64,000 bases of DNA from Laceyella putida (GCF_042665195.1 NZ_JBHTBW010000058.1:1-64000); one strand, 5' to 3'. Shown: positions 17,081-26,086, numbered from the stretch's first letter. Program-made: numbers and translations. Notes: generated by a model not told the origin, from the sequence alone.

Positions 17081-17599
17081 TTATCCCAACAATTCCTCTA
17101 CGCTTTTACCGCGTAATTTTGCTACGTCCTCAGGACGCTTCAAGCTTTCCAATCCGGCGAGTGTCGCGCGAACCATGTTGATTGGGTTGTTAGAACCAGT
17201 AGATTTGGTGAGGATGTCACCAACACCAGCCGCGTTCAATACGTCACGCACCGGACCACCAGCGATAACCCCGGTACCTTTGGAAGCGGGTTTCATGATT
17301 ACTTGACCAGCACCGAAACGACCCAAAACATCGTGCGGGATGGTGCTACCCTTCAGAGGAACGGTAATCATGTTCTTTTTCGCATCTTCGACTCCCTTGC
17401 GAATCGCTTCTGGCACCTCAGCCGCTTTACCGATACCAGCGCCAACTTTACCTTTGCCGTCGCCCACCACAACCAGTGCGCTGAAGCTGAACCGACGACC
17501 ACCTTTAACGACCTTCGCTACGCGGTTAATGTTAACCAGCTTTTCGATATACTCGGACTGCGCAGCTTCTCTTTTGCGTGGCTTTTCTTGCTTGCTCAA
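17081..17599 (-). CDS. rpsE: 30S ribosomal protein S5
   Basis: 172 aa uS5, which helps form the mRNA entry site and affects decoding fidelity. The double-stranded RNA-binding domain (about 18-80) and the C-terminal domain (KPASKGTGVIAGGPVR) are complete. It starts at TTG 17599, forming a TTGA overlap with the rplR stop, with AAGGGGG upstream. Confidence 0.98.
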   Translation of the reverse strand: MSKQEKPRKREAAQSEYIEKLVNINRVAKVVKGGRRFSFSALVVVGDGKGKVGAGIGKAAEVPEAIRKGVEDAKKNMITVPLKGSTIPHDVLGRFGAGQVIMKPASKGTGVIAGGPVRDVLNAAGVGDILTKSTGSNNPINMVRATLAGLESLKRPEDVAKLRGKSVEELLG

Positions 17600-17964
17600 A
17601 AGTCTAGACCCCCTTCCCGTGCTCCTTCAGCCAAAGCTTTAACCCGACCATGATAGAGATATCCGCCACGATCGAATACTACTGATTTGTGTCCTTTTTC
17701 AAGCGCACGTTGTGCGACCAATTCACCAACGATGCGTGCAGCCTCAACCGTACCAGCGTTTACTCCTTTGGCTTGGAATTCAGGATCCAGGGTAGACGCG
17801 GCTGCAATGGTATGACCCACGGTATCGTCGATCAATTGTGCATAAATGTTTTTAGAAGAACGGAAGACGTTCAGCCGTGGACGTTCAGCCGTTCCGAACA
17901 GACGCTTGCGAACACGCAGGTGACGTTTTTTCCGTTTCTTATTGCGATCTTCCTTGCGAATCAC
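17596..17964 (-). CDS. rplR: 50S ribosomal protein L18
   Basis: 122 aa uL18, which binds 5S rRNA in the central protuberance. The basic N-terminus, RLNVFRSSKNIYAQ and the C-terminal YHGRVKALAEGAREGGL are standard. Start is a GTG at 17964. Its stop overlaps the rpsE start. Confidence 0.98.
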   Translation of the reverse strand: MIRKEDRNKKRKKRHLRVRKRLFGTAERPRLNVFRSSKNIYAQLIDDTVGHTIAAASTLDPEFQAKGVNAGTVEAARIVGELVAQRALEKGHKSVVFDRGGYLYHGRVKALAEGAREGGLDF

Positions 17965-17999
17965 GGTCTAGCTCACTCCCTTCTAGTTAGGCGATTCGA

Positions 18000-18536
18000 T
18001 TACTTACCTGTTTTACCTTCTTTGCGGCGAATCACTTCGTCGCTGTATTTAATCCCTTTGCCTTTGTAAGGCTCAGGCTCACGGATCTTGCGGATGTTGG
18101 CAGCCATTTCGCCAACTTTTTGTTTATCGATCCCTTTTACTACGATTTGGGTTTGAGAAGGCACATCCAACTCAATCCCTTCCAGCGGCTTTACTTCCAC
18201 AGGGTGGGAGTAACCTACGTTCAATACCACGTTGCTTCCTTTTTTCGAAGCACGGTATCCGACACCGACCAACTCAAGCGTTTTGGAGAATCCATTGGAT
18301 ACACCCTCAACCATGTTTGCGACCAAGCTGCGAGTGGTACCATGGAGTGCACGGTGTGTGCGTTGATCGCTTGGACGCTCAACGATCAACTCGTTGTTCT
18401 CCACCTTAATGGCGATATCGGAATGGAAGTTGCGGGATAACGTGCCTTTTGGCCCTTTTACCGTTACCTTGCCGCCTTCAACTTTCACTTCTACTCCAGC
18501 TGGGATAACAACTGGTTTTTTACCGATACGGGACAT
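18000..18536 (-). CDS. rplF: 50S ribosomal protein L6
   Basis: 178 aa uL6, two related domains near the factor-binding site of the 50S. MSRIGKKPVVIPAGV and the C-terminal EPYKGKGIKY are diagnostic. The ATG at 18536 follows GGAGG by 8 nt; an upstream ATG in the same frame overlaps the ribosome site. Confidence 0.98.
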   Translation of the reverse strand: MSRIGKKPVVIPAGVEVKVEGGKVTVKGPKGTLSRNFHSDIAIKVENNELIVERPSDQRTHRALHGTTRSLVANMVEGVSNGFSKTLELVGVGYRASKKGSNVVLNVGYSHPVEVKPLEGIELDVPSQTQIVVKGIDKQKVGEMAANIRKIREPEPYKGKGIKYSDEVIRRKEGKTGK

Positions 18537-18564
18537 TCCATTCACCTCCATCCGTTAGCCAAAA

Positions 18565-18963
18565 TTACCAAATATAAGCGAGTACTTCTCCGCCCACTTT
18601 GTTTTGACGAGCTTCTTTATCAGTCATGATTCCTTTGTTCGTAGACAGAATCGCAATACCCAAACCACGCAATACACGTGGAATTTCGGTTGATTTTACA
18701 TATACGCGCAAACCGGGTTTGCTGATGCGTTTCAGTCCGGTTATTACCTTTTCGTTGTTCTGACCGTATTTCAGGAAGATGCGAATGATGCCTTGTTTGT
18801 TGTCTTCAATATACTCAGCATCGCGAATGAAACCTTCACGTTTCAAGATTTCAGCGATCTCCCGTTTCATACGAGACGCAGGGAACTCAACGCTCTCATG
18901 ACGCACCATGTTGGCGTTACGAATTCTAGTCAGCATATCTGCAATCGGGTCAGTCATCACCAT
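18565..18963 (-). CDS. rpsH: 30S ribosomal protein S8
   Basis: 132 aa uS8, a primary 16S-binding protein. TDPIADMLTRIRNA and the C-terminal STNKGIMTDKEAR...GGEVLAYIW are characteristic. It follows rpsN by 24 nt in the spc operon. The ATG at 18963 has GGAGG 7 nt upstream; an ATG two codons later is less well placed. Confidence 0.98.
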   Translation of the reverse strand: MVMTDPIADMLTRIRNANMVRHESVEFPASRMKREIAEILKREGFIRDAEYIEDNKQGIIRIFLKYGQNNEKVITGLKRISKPGLRVYVKSTEIPRVLRGLGIAILSTNKGIMTDKEARQNKVGGEVLAYIW

Positions 18964-18987
18964 GAGAAACCCTCCTTCCTATCATCA

Positions 18988-19173
18988 TTACCAGCTAGCT
19001 TTTTTAACGCCGGGAATCTGCCCTTTGTAGGCCAACTCACGGAAGCAGATACGACACAGCTTAAACTTGCGCAATACAGAATGTGGACGACCACAACGTT
19101 CGCAACGGGTGTAAGCGCGCACGGCGAATTTCGGTTCACGCTTAGATTTTACGATCATCGACTTCTTGGCCAA
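18988..19173 (-). CDS. rpsN: 30S ribosomal protein S14 type Z
   Basis: 61 aa, the short zinc form of uS14. Cysteines at about 24, 27, 40 and 43 (CERC and CRIC) bind zinc. This is the housekeeping version in Firmicutes. It sits between rplE and rpsH, its usual place. Confidence 0.98.
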   Translation of the reverse strand: MAKKSMIVKSKREPKFAVRAYTRCERCGRPHSVLRKFKLCRICFRELAYKGQIPGVKKASW

Positions 19174-19214
19174 GTGATTCCCTCCTTTAATCGTATTTTT
19201 AAATCCGTTCAGGA

Positions 19215-19757
19215 TTATTTGCGGAATGGCATACCCATCAGGGTGAGAAGCTCACGGGCTTCTTCGTCGGTGTTGGCCGTCGTTACGATAACAACGTCCA
19301 TACCACGAACTTTATCCACTTTATCGTAAGCAATTTCCGGGAAGATCAGCTGTTCCTTCAGACCCAAGGTGTAGTTACCCCGGCCATCGAACGCTTTAGG
19401 AGAAACCCCACGGAAGTCACGTACGCGTGGCAGAGCGATGTTCATCAATTTGTCCAAGAAGTGATACATACGCTCCCCACGAAGGGTTACTTTCACACCG
19501 ATCGGCATTCCTTCACGAAGCTTGAAGCCAGCGATCGATTTTTTAGCACGGGTGATGACTGGTTTTTGACCAGCAATCAGGGTGAGATCTTCCACTGCTC
19601 CATCCAACGATTTGGCATTGGCTACCGCTTCACCCACACCCATGTTGATGATCACTTTCTCAACTTTAGGTAATTGCATCGAAGACTTGTAGTTGAACTT
19701 CTTCATGAGGGCTGGAGCAACCTCATTCAGGTACAGCTCTTTCAGACGTGCTGCCAC
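19215..19757 (-). CDS. rplE: 50S ribosomal protein L5
   Basis: 180 aa uL5, a 5S rRNA-binding protein of the central protuberance. QLPKVEKVIINMGVGEA and the C-terminal TTANTDEEARELLTLMGMPF are diagnostic. GTG start at 19757 behind GGGAGG. Confidence 0.98.
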   Translation of the reverse strand: MAARLKELYLNEVAPALMKKFNYKSSMQLPKVEKVIINMGVGEAVANAKSLDGAVEDLTLIAGQKPVITRAKKSIAGFKLREGMPIGVKVTLRGERMYHFLDKLMNIALPRVRDFRGVSPKAFDGRGNYTLGLKEQLIFPEIAYDKVDKVRGMDVVIVTTANTDEEARELLTLMGMPFRK

Positions 19758-19782
19758 TTTGTGTACCTCCCTTCCTTAAACA

Positions 19783-20136
19783 TTACTTGTCAAGAATTTC
19801 GCCAGATTTTTTCGCAACGCGAACTTTTTTCATCTCACCGTTTTTACCCTCAACGAATTGGTAGCCAACACGGGTTGGTTCTTTCGTTTTTGGATCCTCG
19901 ATCATCAAGTTGGAAACGTGGATTGGCGCTTCTTTTTCAATGATGCCACCTTGAGGGTTTGCTTGGGTTGGGCGAGAATGCTTTTTCACCATGTTTACGC
20001 CTTCAACTACCACGCGATTCTCTTTTGGGAGAACTTTGATCACGCGACCGCGGGTGTAAACTTTTTTGCCGTTTTCGAAGTATGGAGCTTCTTTACCGCG
20101 CATTACGATAACCATATCGCCTTTTTTGATGTGCAT
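19783..20136 (-). CDS. rplX: 50S ribosomal protein L24
   Basis: 117 aa uL24 with an N-terminal KOW motif (GDMVIVMRGKEAPYFENGK). It starts assembly of the 50S at the exit tunnel. The segment between the KOW core and the C-terminus (KKVYTRGRVIKVLPKENR) is slightly longer than the commonest bacterial form of ~103 aa. ATG at 20136 after GGAGG. Confidence 0.97.
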   Translation of the reverse strand: MHIKKGDMVIVMRGKEAPYFENGKKVYTRGRVIKVLPKENRVVVEGVNMVKKHSRPTQANPQGGIIEKEAPIHVSNLMIEDPKTKEPTRVGYQFVEGKNGEMKKVRVAKKSGEILDK

Positions 20137-20191
20137 GTCTCTAGCACCTCCTTACTTACCGACATGTTACTTTGTCATAAAGAACAACAGA

Positions 20192-20560
20192 TTACAGTAC
20201 TTCCGGTGCCAAAGAAATGATCTTCATGAAATCACGATCACGCAGCTCACGGGCAACTGGTCCGAAGATACGAGTTCCACGTGGGCTTTTATCTTCTTTA
20301 ATTACAACCGCTGCGTTTTCATCAAAACGGATGTAGGAACCATCTGGACGACGAGATGGGCGAACCGTGCGCACCACTACGCACTTCACTACATCCCCCT
20401 TCTTGACAACGCCACCGGGTGTAGCTTGTTTCACAGAAGCTACGATAATGTCACCGATACCGGCAGTGGACTTTTTGGAACCACCCAATACACGGATGCA
20501 CATAACTTCCTTCGCACCAGAGTTGTCAGCCACACGAAGACGTGTTTGAGGTTGGATCAT
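20192..20560 (-). CDS. rplN: 50S ribosomal protein L14
   Basis: 122 aa, exact family length for uL14, at the 30S-50S interface. MIQPQTRLRVADNSGAKEV is diagnostic. The ATG at 20560 has AAGGAGG-type spacing; an in-frame extension upstream of it has no ribosome site. Confidence 0.98.
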   Translation of the reverse strand: MIQPQTRLRVADNSGAKEVMCIRVLGGSKKSTAGIGDIIVASVKQATPGGVVKKGDVVKCVVVRTVRPSRRPDGSYIRFDENAAVVIKEDKSPRGTRIFGPVARELRDRDFMKIISLAPEVL

Positions 20561-20600
20561 GGTATTCCCTCCTTCCCGCGTCATTCACGCGTGTCTCATG

Positions 20601-20867
20601 TTAGATGATAACAGCTTCTTCTACGACTTCTACTAAACGGAAGCGTTTGTCTTTGGAAAGCGGACGGGTTTCCATGATTCTTACGATATCGCCCACTTTT
20701 GCTTGGTTGAGTTCGTCATGAGCTTTGAATTTTTTGGTGTATTTCACGCGCTTACCGTACAGTGGATGTTTCTTATAGGTCTCAACAGCGACAACGATCG
20801 TTTTATCCATTTTATCGCTGACCACTTTGCCGACACGTACTTTACGGCGAGTTGTACGCTCGTTCAT
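20601..20867 (-). CDS. rpsQ: 30S ribosomal protein S17
   Basis: 88 aa uS17, a primary 16S-binding protein with an OB-fold. RKVRVGKVVSDKMDKTIVVAV and IMETRPLSKDKRFRLVEVVE are standard. Its start overlaps the rpmC stop by 4 nt, implying coupling. Confidence 0.98.
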   Translation of the reverse strand: MNERTTRRKVRVGKVVSDKMDKTIVVAVETYKKHPLYGKRVKYTKKFKAHDELNQAKVGDIVRIMETRPLSKDKRFRLVEVVEEAVII

Positions 20868-21076
20868 CCCTGTTTCCTCCTTTCGATTCCCAGTTCGCGC
20901 TCCCGTAAGACCGTTTTAGCACGGGCAATATCTTTGCGAACTTGGCGTAACCGGGCTGGATTTTCCAATTGTCCAGTAGCCGATTGGAAGCGGAGGTTAA
21001 ACAGTTCTTCCTTGTACTGTGCGAGCTTTTGCTCGATCTCGGCGGTGGTCAACTCTACTAGCTCTTTTGCTTTCAT
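20864..21076 (-). CDS. rpmC: 50S ribosomal protein L29
   Basis: 70 aa uL29, two-helix protein at the exit tunnel where trigger factor and SRP dock. MKAKELVELTTAEIEQKL and LFNLRFQSATGQLENPARLR are diagnostic. It overlaps both rplP (4 nt) and rpsQ (4 nt). Confidence 0.98.
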   Translation of the reverse strand: MKAKELVELTTAEIEQKLAQYKEELFNLRFQSATGQLENPARLRQVRKDIARAKTVLRERELGIERRKQG

Positions 21077-21498
21077 TCGTTACCACCCGCTTCTTCACGT
21101 TTTACGAATTTCGTTTTTACTGGTAATTTCATAGCTGCCAGACGCATCGCTTCACGAGCTGTTTCTTCCGGTACACCAGCCAACTCAAACATGATGCGTC
21201 CTGGTTTTACAACCGCGACCCACTTTTCAGGGGAACCTTTACCGCTACCCATCCGTACCTCAAGTGGTTTTTGGGTGATCGGTTGATCCGGGAAGATCTT
21301 GATCCACACTTTACCACCACGTTTGATGTAACGGGTCATGGCAATACGGGCAGCTTCGATTTGACGGTTCGTAATCCAAGCTGGCTCAAGCGCTTGTAAA
21401 CCGTATTCGCCGAATGCGACTTCAGTGCCGCCTTTCGCCTTCCCTTTCAGGCTCGGACGATGCGGACGACGGAATTTCACACGTTTTGGCATCAACAT
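21073..21498 (-). CDS. rplP: 50S ribosomal protein L16
   Basis: 141 aa uL16, which helps organise the A site and central protuberance. MPKRVKFRRPHRP, GEYGLQALEPAWITNRQIEAAR and GSGKGSPEKWVAVVKPG are typical. ATG at 21498 behind GGAGG; a second ATG two codons in is the alternative. Confidence 0.98.
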   Translation of the reverse strand: MLMPKRVKFRRPHRPSLKGKAKGGTEVAFGEYGLQALEPAWITNRQIEAARIAMTRYIKRGGKVWIKIFPDQPITQKPLEVRMGSGKGSPEKWVAVVKPGRIMFELAGVPEETAREAMRLAAMKLPVKTKFVKREEAGGNE

Positions 21499-21501
21499 AG
21501 A

Positions 21502-22161
21502 TTACTCGCCTCCTTCCGCTGCTCCTTTGTTTTTGGTTGGCAATACTTCGCCACGATATACCCAAACTTTTACACCGATACGGCCATATGTGGTGTGCGC
21601 TTCTGCAAAACCGTAGTCAATATCCGCACGCAAGGTGTGAAGAGGTACAGTACCTTCACTGTAACCTTCGCTACGAGCAATATCCGCGCCACCCAAACGT
21701 CCGCTAACCATGGTACGAATCCCTTTCGCACCAGCACGCAGAGAACGTTGGATCGCTTGCTTCATCGCACGACGGAAAGAAACACGACGCTCCAATTGTT
21801 GTGCGATGCTTTCAGCCACGAGATATGCATCAAGCTCTGGGTTTTTGATTTCGTTAATGTTGATGTGAACTTTCTTATTGGTCAATTTCGCAAGCGCTTG
21901 GCGCAATGCTTCAACTTCCGTACCACCTTTACCGATTACCATGCCTGGCTTCGCGGTGTGAATGGTGATGTTAACGCGGTTAGCTGCGCGCTCGATCTCA
22001 ACAGTGGAAACCGCTGCGTCTTTCAGGCGTTTTTTCACGAATTCACGGATCTTAATGTCTTCGTGCAATAAATCAGCATAGTCTTTGTCAGCGTACCATT
22101 TGGATTCCCAATCGCGAATCACTCCGACACGCAGACCAACTGGATTTACCTTTTGACCCAC
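21502..22161 (-). CDS. rpsC: 30S ribosomal protein S3
   Basis: 219 aa uS3, part of the mRNA entry tunnel with helicase activity. The N-terminal MGQKVNPVGLRVGVIRDWES, the KH domain with GKGG (about 75-85) and the C-terminal domain are complete. It precedes rplP by 3 nt. Confidence 0.98.
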   Translation of the reverse strand: MGQKVNPVGLRVGVIRDWESKWYADKDYADLLHEDIKIREFVKKRLKDAAVSTVEIERAANRVNITIHTAKPGMVIGKGGTEVEALRQALAKLTNKKVHININEIKNPELDAYLVAESIAQQLERRVSFRRAMKQAIQRSLRAGAKGIRTMVSGRLGGADIARSEGYSEGTVPLHTLRADIDYGFAEAHTTYGRIGVKVWVYRGEVLPTKNKGAAEGGE

Positions 22162-22190
22162 AGCTTCATCCCTCCTTATTCAATAATTGA

Positions 22191-22523
22191 TTACTTTTCG
22201 CTTACAACCACAGTGATGTGGCTGGTACGCTTGTTAATACGGCTCGCACGACCCATAGCACGAGGCATGTAACGCTTCATGGTTGGACCTTCGTCAACAA
22301 ACGCTTTTGCTACAACCAGACGGCTGGAGTCCATGTTAAAGTTGTGCTCAGCATTTGCAACTGCAGAAGCGAGTACTTTCTCGATAATCGGAGATGCTGC
22401 GCGAGGAGTAAATTTTAAGATCGCCAGTGCCTCTTCTACGGATTTACCGCGAATCAAGTCCATAACCAGGCGCGCTTTGCGTGGAGCGATGCGCACATAG
22501 CGTGCAACAGCTTTTGCTTCCAT
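22191..22523 (-). CDS. rplV: 50S ribosomal protein L22
   Basis: 110 aa uL22, whose long hairpin loop lines the exit tunnel and is a site of macrolide resistance. IAPRKARLVMDLIRGK and the loop around MKRYMPRAMGRASRINKRTSH are intact, with no visible deletion or duplication. Confidence 0.98.
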   Translation of the reverse strand: MEAKAVARYVRIAPRKARLVMDLIRGKSVEEALAILKFTPRAASPIIEKVLASAVANAEHNFNMDSSRLVVAKAFVDEGPTMKRYMPRAMGRASRINKRTSHITVVVSEK

Positions 22524-22553
22524 GTTGTAACCCCCCTCTCTTTAACCAGACCT

Positions 22554-22835
22554 CTACCGTCTTTTCGTTTTCTTGTCATCAGCGGCGTGACCTTTGTAGG
22601 TGCGCGTTGGAACAAACTCGCCCAATTTGTGGCCTACCATGTCTTCGCTCACAAATACAGGAACATGTTTGCGACCATCATGCACTGCAAACGTATGACC
22701 AATGAATTCAGGGAAAATGGTAGAGCGACGAGACCAGGTTTTGATTACTCGTTTTTCACCTTTTTCATTCAGTTCTTCAACTTTCTTGATCAGGTGAGCA
22801 TCTACAAATGGTCCTTTTTTCAAGCTGCGGCCCAT
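22554..22835 (-). CDS. rpsS: 30S ribosomal protein S19
   Basis: 93 aa uS19 of the 30S head. MGRSLKKGPFVD and IKTWSRRSTIFPEFIGHTF are diagnostic. It follows rplB by 42 nt in the S10 operon. Confidence 0.98.
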   Translation of the reverse strand: MGRSLKKGPFVDAHLIKKVEELNEKGEKRVIKTWSRRSTIFPEFIGHTFAVHDGRKHVPVFVSEDMVGHKLGEFVPTRTYKGHAADDKKTKRR

Positions 22836-22877
22836 ATAGTTAACCTCCCTTCGAGTGAGGCTTTATCCCAGCCTAGA

Positions 22878-23708
22878 TTACTTCTTGCGACGACGGATAA
22901 TATATTTGTCAGATGCTTTGTTTTTCTTGCGGGTTTTGTAACCAAGGGTTGGTTTGCCCCATGGAGTCATCGGAGACTTGCGTCCGATTGGTGCACGACC
23001 TTCACCACCACCGTGTGGGTGATCAACCGGGTTCATCACGGAACCACGAACGGTTGGTCGTTTACCCAACCAACGGGAACGTCCAGCTTTACCAATGGTG
23101 ATGAGCTCATGATCGAGGTTGCCCACTTGACCGATGGTCGCGCGGCACTCCACGTTGATCATGCGGGTTTCACCGGAAGTCAAACGGATGATCGCGTATT
23201 TGCCCTCTTTACCGAGAAGCTGTGCGGAAGCACCAGCTGCACGTACCAATTGTCCACCGCGACCTGGTTTCAGCTCGATGTTGTGAATAACGGTACCCAC
23301 AGGGATGTTTTTGAGTGGCAATGCGTTACCTACGCGGATGTCTGCTTCAGGACCAGACATGATGGTGGTTCCAACTTTCAAGCCATGTGGAGCGAGAATG
23401 TAGCGTTTCTCACCATCAGCATAGTGAATCAGGGCGATGTTTGCAGAACGGTTTGGATCGTATTCGATCGTAGCCACTTTACCTGCAATTCCATCTTTGT
23501 TGCGTTTGAAGTCGATAATACGGTATTTGCGTTTATGACCACCGCCTTGATGACGTACAGTCAAACGGCCTTGGTTGTTGCGACCCGCTTTGCGCACCAG
23601 GGTAACAACCAAGGATTTCTCCGGTTTGTCGGTGGTGATTTCTTCAAAAGAAGAAACGGTCATGTGACGACGGGATGGAGTCGTCGGTTTAAAGTGTTTA
23701 ACAGCCAT
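22878..23708 (-). CDS. rplB: 50S ribosomal protein L2
   Basis: 276 aa uL2, needed for peptidyl transfer and subunit joining. MAVKHFKPTTPSRR opens the protein and the conserved histidine region GSVMNPVDHPHGGGEGRAPIGR is intact near residue 225. It follows rplW by 30 nt. Confidence 0.98.
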   Translation of the reverse strand: MAVKHFKPTTPSRRHMTVSSFEEITTDKPEKSLVVTLVRKAGRNNQGRLTVRHQGGGHKRKYRIIDFKRNKDGIAGKVATIEYDPNRSANIALIHYADGEKRYILAPHGLKVGTTIMSGPEADIRVGNALPLKNIPVGTVIHNIELKPGRGGQLVRAAGASAQLLGKEGKYAIIRLTSGETRMINVECRATIGQVGNLDHELITIGKAGRSRWLGKRPTVRGSVMNPVDHPHGGGEGRAPIGRKSPMTPWGKPTLGYKTRKKNKASDKYIIRRRKK

Positions 23709-23738
23709 TCCTTTTTCCCTCCTTTTTGTTTGGGATGA

Positions 23739-24026
23739 TTACACTTCAAAGATTTCGATCGGTTTGCTGTCGGTAGCCAACTTGACGATCGCTTTCTTTC
23801 TTTCGGAAGTACGTCCGCTGTAACGGCCGTAACGTTTGATTTTGCCAGGAACACGCATGGTGTTCACTTGCGCAACCTTCACGCCGAAGATTTTCTCAAT
23901 CGCTTTTTTCACTTCCACTTTGTTGGCGCGTGGATCTACTTCAAATACGTATTTCCCTTGCTCCATCAATTCGGTGGAAGCTTCGGTGATGACCGGACGA
24001 CGGATGATATCGCGTGGGTCTTTCAC
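23739..24026 (-). CDS. rplW: 50S ribosomal protein L23
   Basis: 95 aa uL23, main docking site at the tunnel exit for trigger factor and SRP. RDIIRRPVITEAS and KIKRYGRYSGRTSERKKAIV are standard. Its start overlaps the rplD stop by 4 nt. Confidence 0.98.
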   Translation of the reverse strand: MKDPRDIIRRPVITEASTELMEQGKYVFEVDPRANKVEVKKAIEKIFGVKVAQVNTMRVPGKIKRYGRYSGRTSERKKAIVKLATDSKPIEIFEV

Positions 24027-24649
24027 TGGCCAAGCACCTCCTCAACGCGATTCACAGCTCCACGAGTGAGAATCAATTTGTCGTGATAGAGGACGTCCAG
24101 TACGTTAACTCCATCAGCAGAGATGAGTTTTACTCCTGGGATGTTACGTGCTGCGAGTACTGCGTTTTCTTCCAGGTTGTCAGTCACAACCAACGCTTTT
24201 CTCTCCACTCCCAGATTTTTGAGCACTTGAACCATGTCACGGGTTTTTGGTTGTTCCAGTTTCAGCTCATCCAGTACAACCAATTGGCTATCGATCACTT
24301 TGGAAGCGAGAGCCGATTTGATCGCCAGACGACGAACCTTCTTAGGTAATTTATAAGCATAGGTACGTGGGGTTGGTCCAAATACCACACCACCGCCTAC
24401 CCATTGTGGAGAACGAATGCTACCTTGACGAGCACGTCCGGTGCCTTTTTGTCTCCATGGCTTTCTACCACCACCGCGTACAGCGGAACGGTTTTTTACA
24501 GCGTGGGTACCGCGACGCAGGGACGCTTGTTGCATCACAACGGCATCATGCAGTACAGCTTGGTTAGGGGTAATACCGAAAATCGTTTCAGCCAATTCGA
24601 TTTCTCCCACTTGCTGACCGCTCATGTCTAAGACTGCTACCTTTGGCAT
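24023..24649 (-). CDS. rplD: 50S ribosomal protein L4
   Basis: 208-aa-class uL4. The extended tunnel loop (SAVRGGGRKPWRQKGTGRARQGSIR) is intact. In many bacteria L4 also represses its own S10 operon through the leader, and a matching leader is seen before rpsJ here. The ATG at 24649 (MPKVAVLD) has GGAGG upstream; a longer frame is not supported. Confidence 0.98.
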   Translation of the reverse strand: MPKVAVLDMSGQQVGEIELAETIFGITPNQAVLHDAVVMQQASLRRGTHAVKNRSAVRGGGRKPWRQKGTGRARQGSIRSPQWVGGGVVFGPTPRTYAYKLPKKVRRLAIKSALASKVIDSQLVVLDELKLEQPKTRDMVQVLKNLGVERKALVVTDNLEENAVLAARNIPGVKLISADGVNVLDVLYHDKLILTRGAVNRVEEVLGQ

Positions 24650-24678
24650 GGATGCTCCTCCTTTCTTCAATCTGTCAA

Positions 24679-25314
24679 TTATTTGCCTTTTACAGCGGAT
24701 TTGATTACGAGATAACTATTTTTAGGTCCTGGCACCGCACCTTTGATCAGGAGCAAGTTTTTCTCAGCGTCAACGCCAACGATTTGCAAGTTTTGCGTCG
24801 TCACGCGATCGCTGCCCATGCGCCCTGGCAAGGTTTGGCCTTTGAATACGCGGTTTGGCGCAATCGCACCCAAGGAACCTGGCCCACGATGGTAACGGGA
24901 ACCGTGGCTCATTGGCCCGCGAGCTTGGTTGTGGCGTTTGATTGCACCAGCAAACCCTTTCCCTTTGGAGGTACCAGTTACGTCAACCAGTTCTCCTGCG
25001 GAGAAAATGTCCGCTTTCACAACTCCGCCCAACTCATAGTCAGCTAAGTTTACGCCACGGATTTCTTTAATGAACTTTTGCGCTGCAGCGTTCGCTTTTT
25101 TCGCATGACCCAATTCAGGCTTGTTTGCACGATGTTCTTTCTTCTCAGCGAAACCGAGCTGGATCGCTTCGTAACCGTCATTGGCAACGTCTTTCTTTTG
25201 CAATACTACGCATGGACCCGCTTCAACCACGGTAACTGGAACAACCACACCATCTTCGTTGAAGACTTGAGTCATCCCGATCTTTTTACCGAGAATCCCT
25301 TTCACTGTGTACAC
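24679..25314 (-). CDS. rplC: 50S ribosomal protein L3
   Basis: 211 aa uL3, an early-assembly protein near the peptidyl transferase centre. KGILGKKIGMTQVFNEDG and the long GFAGAIKRHNQARGPMSHGS loop (about 125-150), which carries the methylated Gln of other bacteria, are present. Confidence 0.98.
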   Translation of the reverse strand: MYTVKGILGKKIGMTQVFNEDGVVVPVTVVEAGPCVVLQKKDVANDGYEAIQLGFAEKKEHRANKPELGHAKKANAAAQKFIKEIRGVNLADYELGGVVKADIFSAGELVDVTGTSKGKGFAGAIKRHNQARGPMSHGSRYHRGPGSLGAIAPNRVFKGQTLPGRMGSDRVTTQNLQIVGVDAEKNLLLIKGAVPGPKNSYLVIKSAVKGK

Positions 25315-25338
25315 CTCCTACCACTCTAAATTCATCAA

Positions 25339-25647
25339 TTACAATTTGATTTCAATATCAACACCAGATGGCAAATCCAGGCGCATCAACGCATCAACGG
25401 TTTGTTGCGTAGGATTTACGATGTCGATGAGACGTTTATGAGTGCGCATTTCGAATTGCTCACGAGAATCTTTATATTTGTGAACCGCACGCAAGATCGT
25501 GTAAACCGTTTTTTCGGTTGGCAGCGGAATTGGACCGGACACGCTAGCACCCGTCCGCTTAGCGGTATCTACGATTTTCACCGCGGATTGATCCAAAACA
25601 CGGTGATCGTAAGCCTTTAAACGAATGCGAATCTTTTGTTTTGCCAT
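25339..25647 (-). CDS. rpsJ: 30S ribosomal protein S10
   Basis: 102 aa uS10, which also serves as NusE in rRNA antitermination. KIRIRLKAYDHRVLDQS and the GPIPLPTEK loop are diagnostic. It is the first gene of the S10-spc-alpha cluster; its own promoter and leader lie just upstream. Confidence 0.98.
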   Translation of the reverse strand: MAKQKIRIRLKAYDHRVLDQSAVKIVDTAKRTGASVSGPIPLPTEKTVYTILRAVHKYKDSREQFEMRTHKRLIDIVNPTQQTVDALMRLDLPSGVDIEIKL

Positions 25648-25667
25648 TGTTAACCCTCCTTCTCGCT

Positions 25668-25768
25668 CATTTTGCTAAATGAACTTCTCCGCGAAAATTT
25701 CCCGCCCAGCCATGGCAAAGGGGCCGGGTGTGTCGGCAACCTTTCGCATCATCGCGTTCATGACAACA
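25668..25768 (-). ncRNA. S10 operon leader (L4-type autoregulatory RNA)
   Basis: The ~100-nt leader folds into a long imperfect helix: TGAAC with GTTCA (25756-25760 and 25680-25684) outside, GCGAAA with TTTTCGC inside, enclosing a CACACCCGGCCCC...GCCATGGC core. Position, length and core match the Firmicute S10 leader bound by L4. Assigned from pairing and remembered family features; no covariance search was run. Confidence 0.75.
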
Positions 25769-25774
25769 TTCAAG

Positions 25775-25803
25775 ATTATAATGAAAAACAGAGGCAGATG
25801 CAA
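25775..25803 (-). promoter_or_regulatory. Promoter of the S10 operon
   Basis: TTGCAT (25798-25803), a 17-bp spacer and a perfect TATAAT (25775-25780) on the minus strand, placing the transcript start near 25768. Confidence 0.85.
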
Positions 25804-26086
25804 GCTTTTTTCCTTTTATTTTGCGGAAGCGACAAATAAGAGAGAGCTTAATAGTCTTAAATTTCTCCCATGAACGCGCTGAACTTACAATATTTTACTA
25901 GAACTCGCCCGCGGTTGCAAGTGATTCGCCGGGTATATCATTTGTCCACCTCTCACGGAGTTTGCTGGCCTCTCCTTTTTGCCCAATTCTTTTGGAATAT
26001 TTACAAGGCACTAACCGAATATACATAGAGTTTGGTTATTCTCTTACCAAGTCTTTCATCTACTTCAGTAGGAAAGAAGGGATAAA

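Noticed and set aside
22587..23738. 383-codon open frame on the plus strand
   Set aside because: Runs antisense through rpsS and rplB; both ribosomal genes are intact and the product is unlike any protein family I know.
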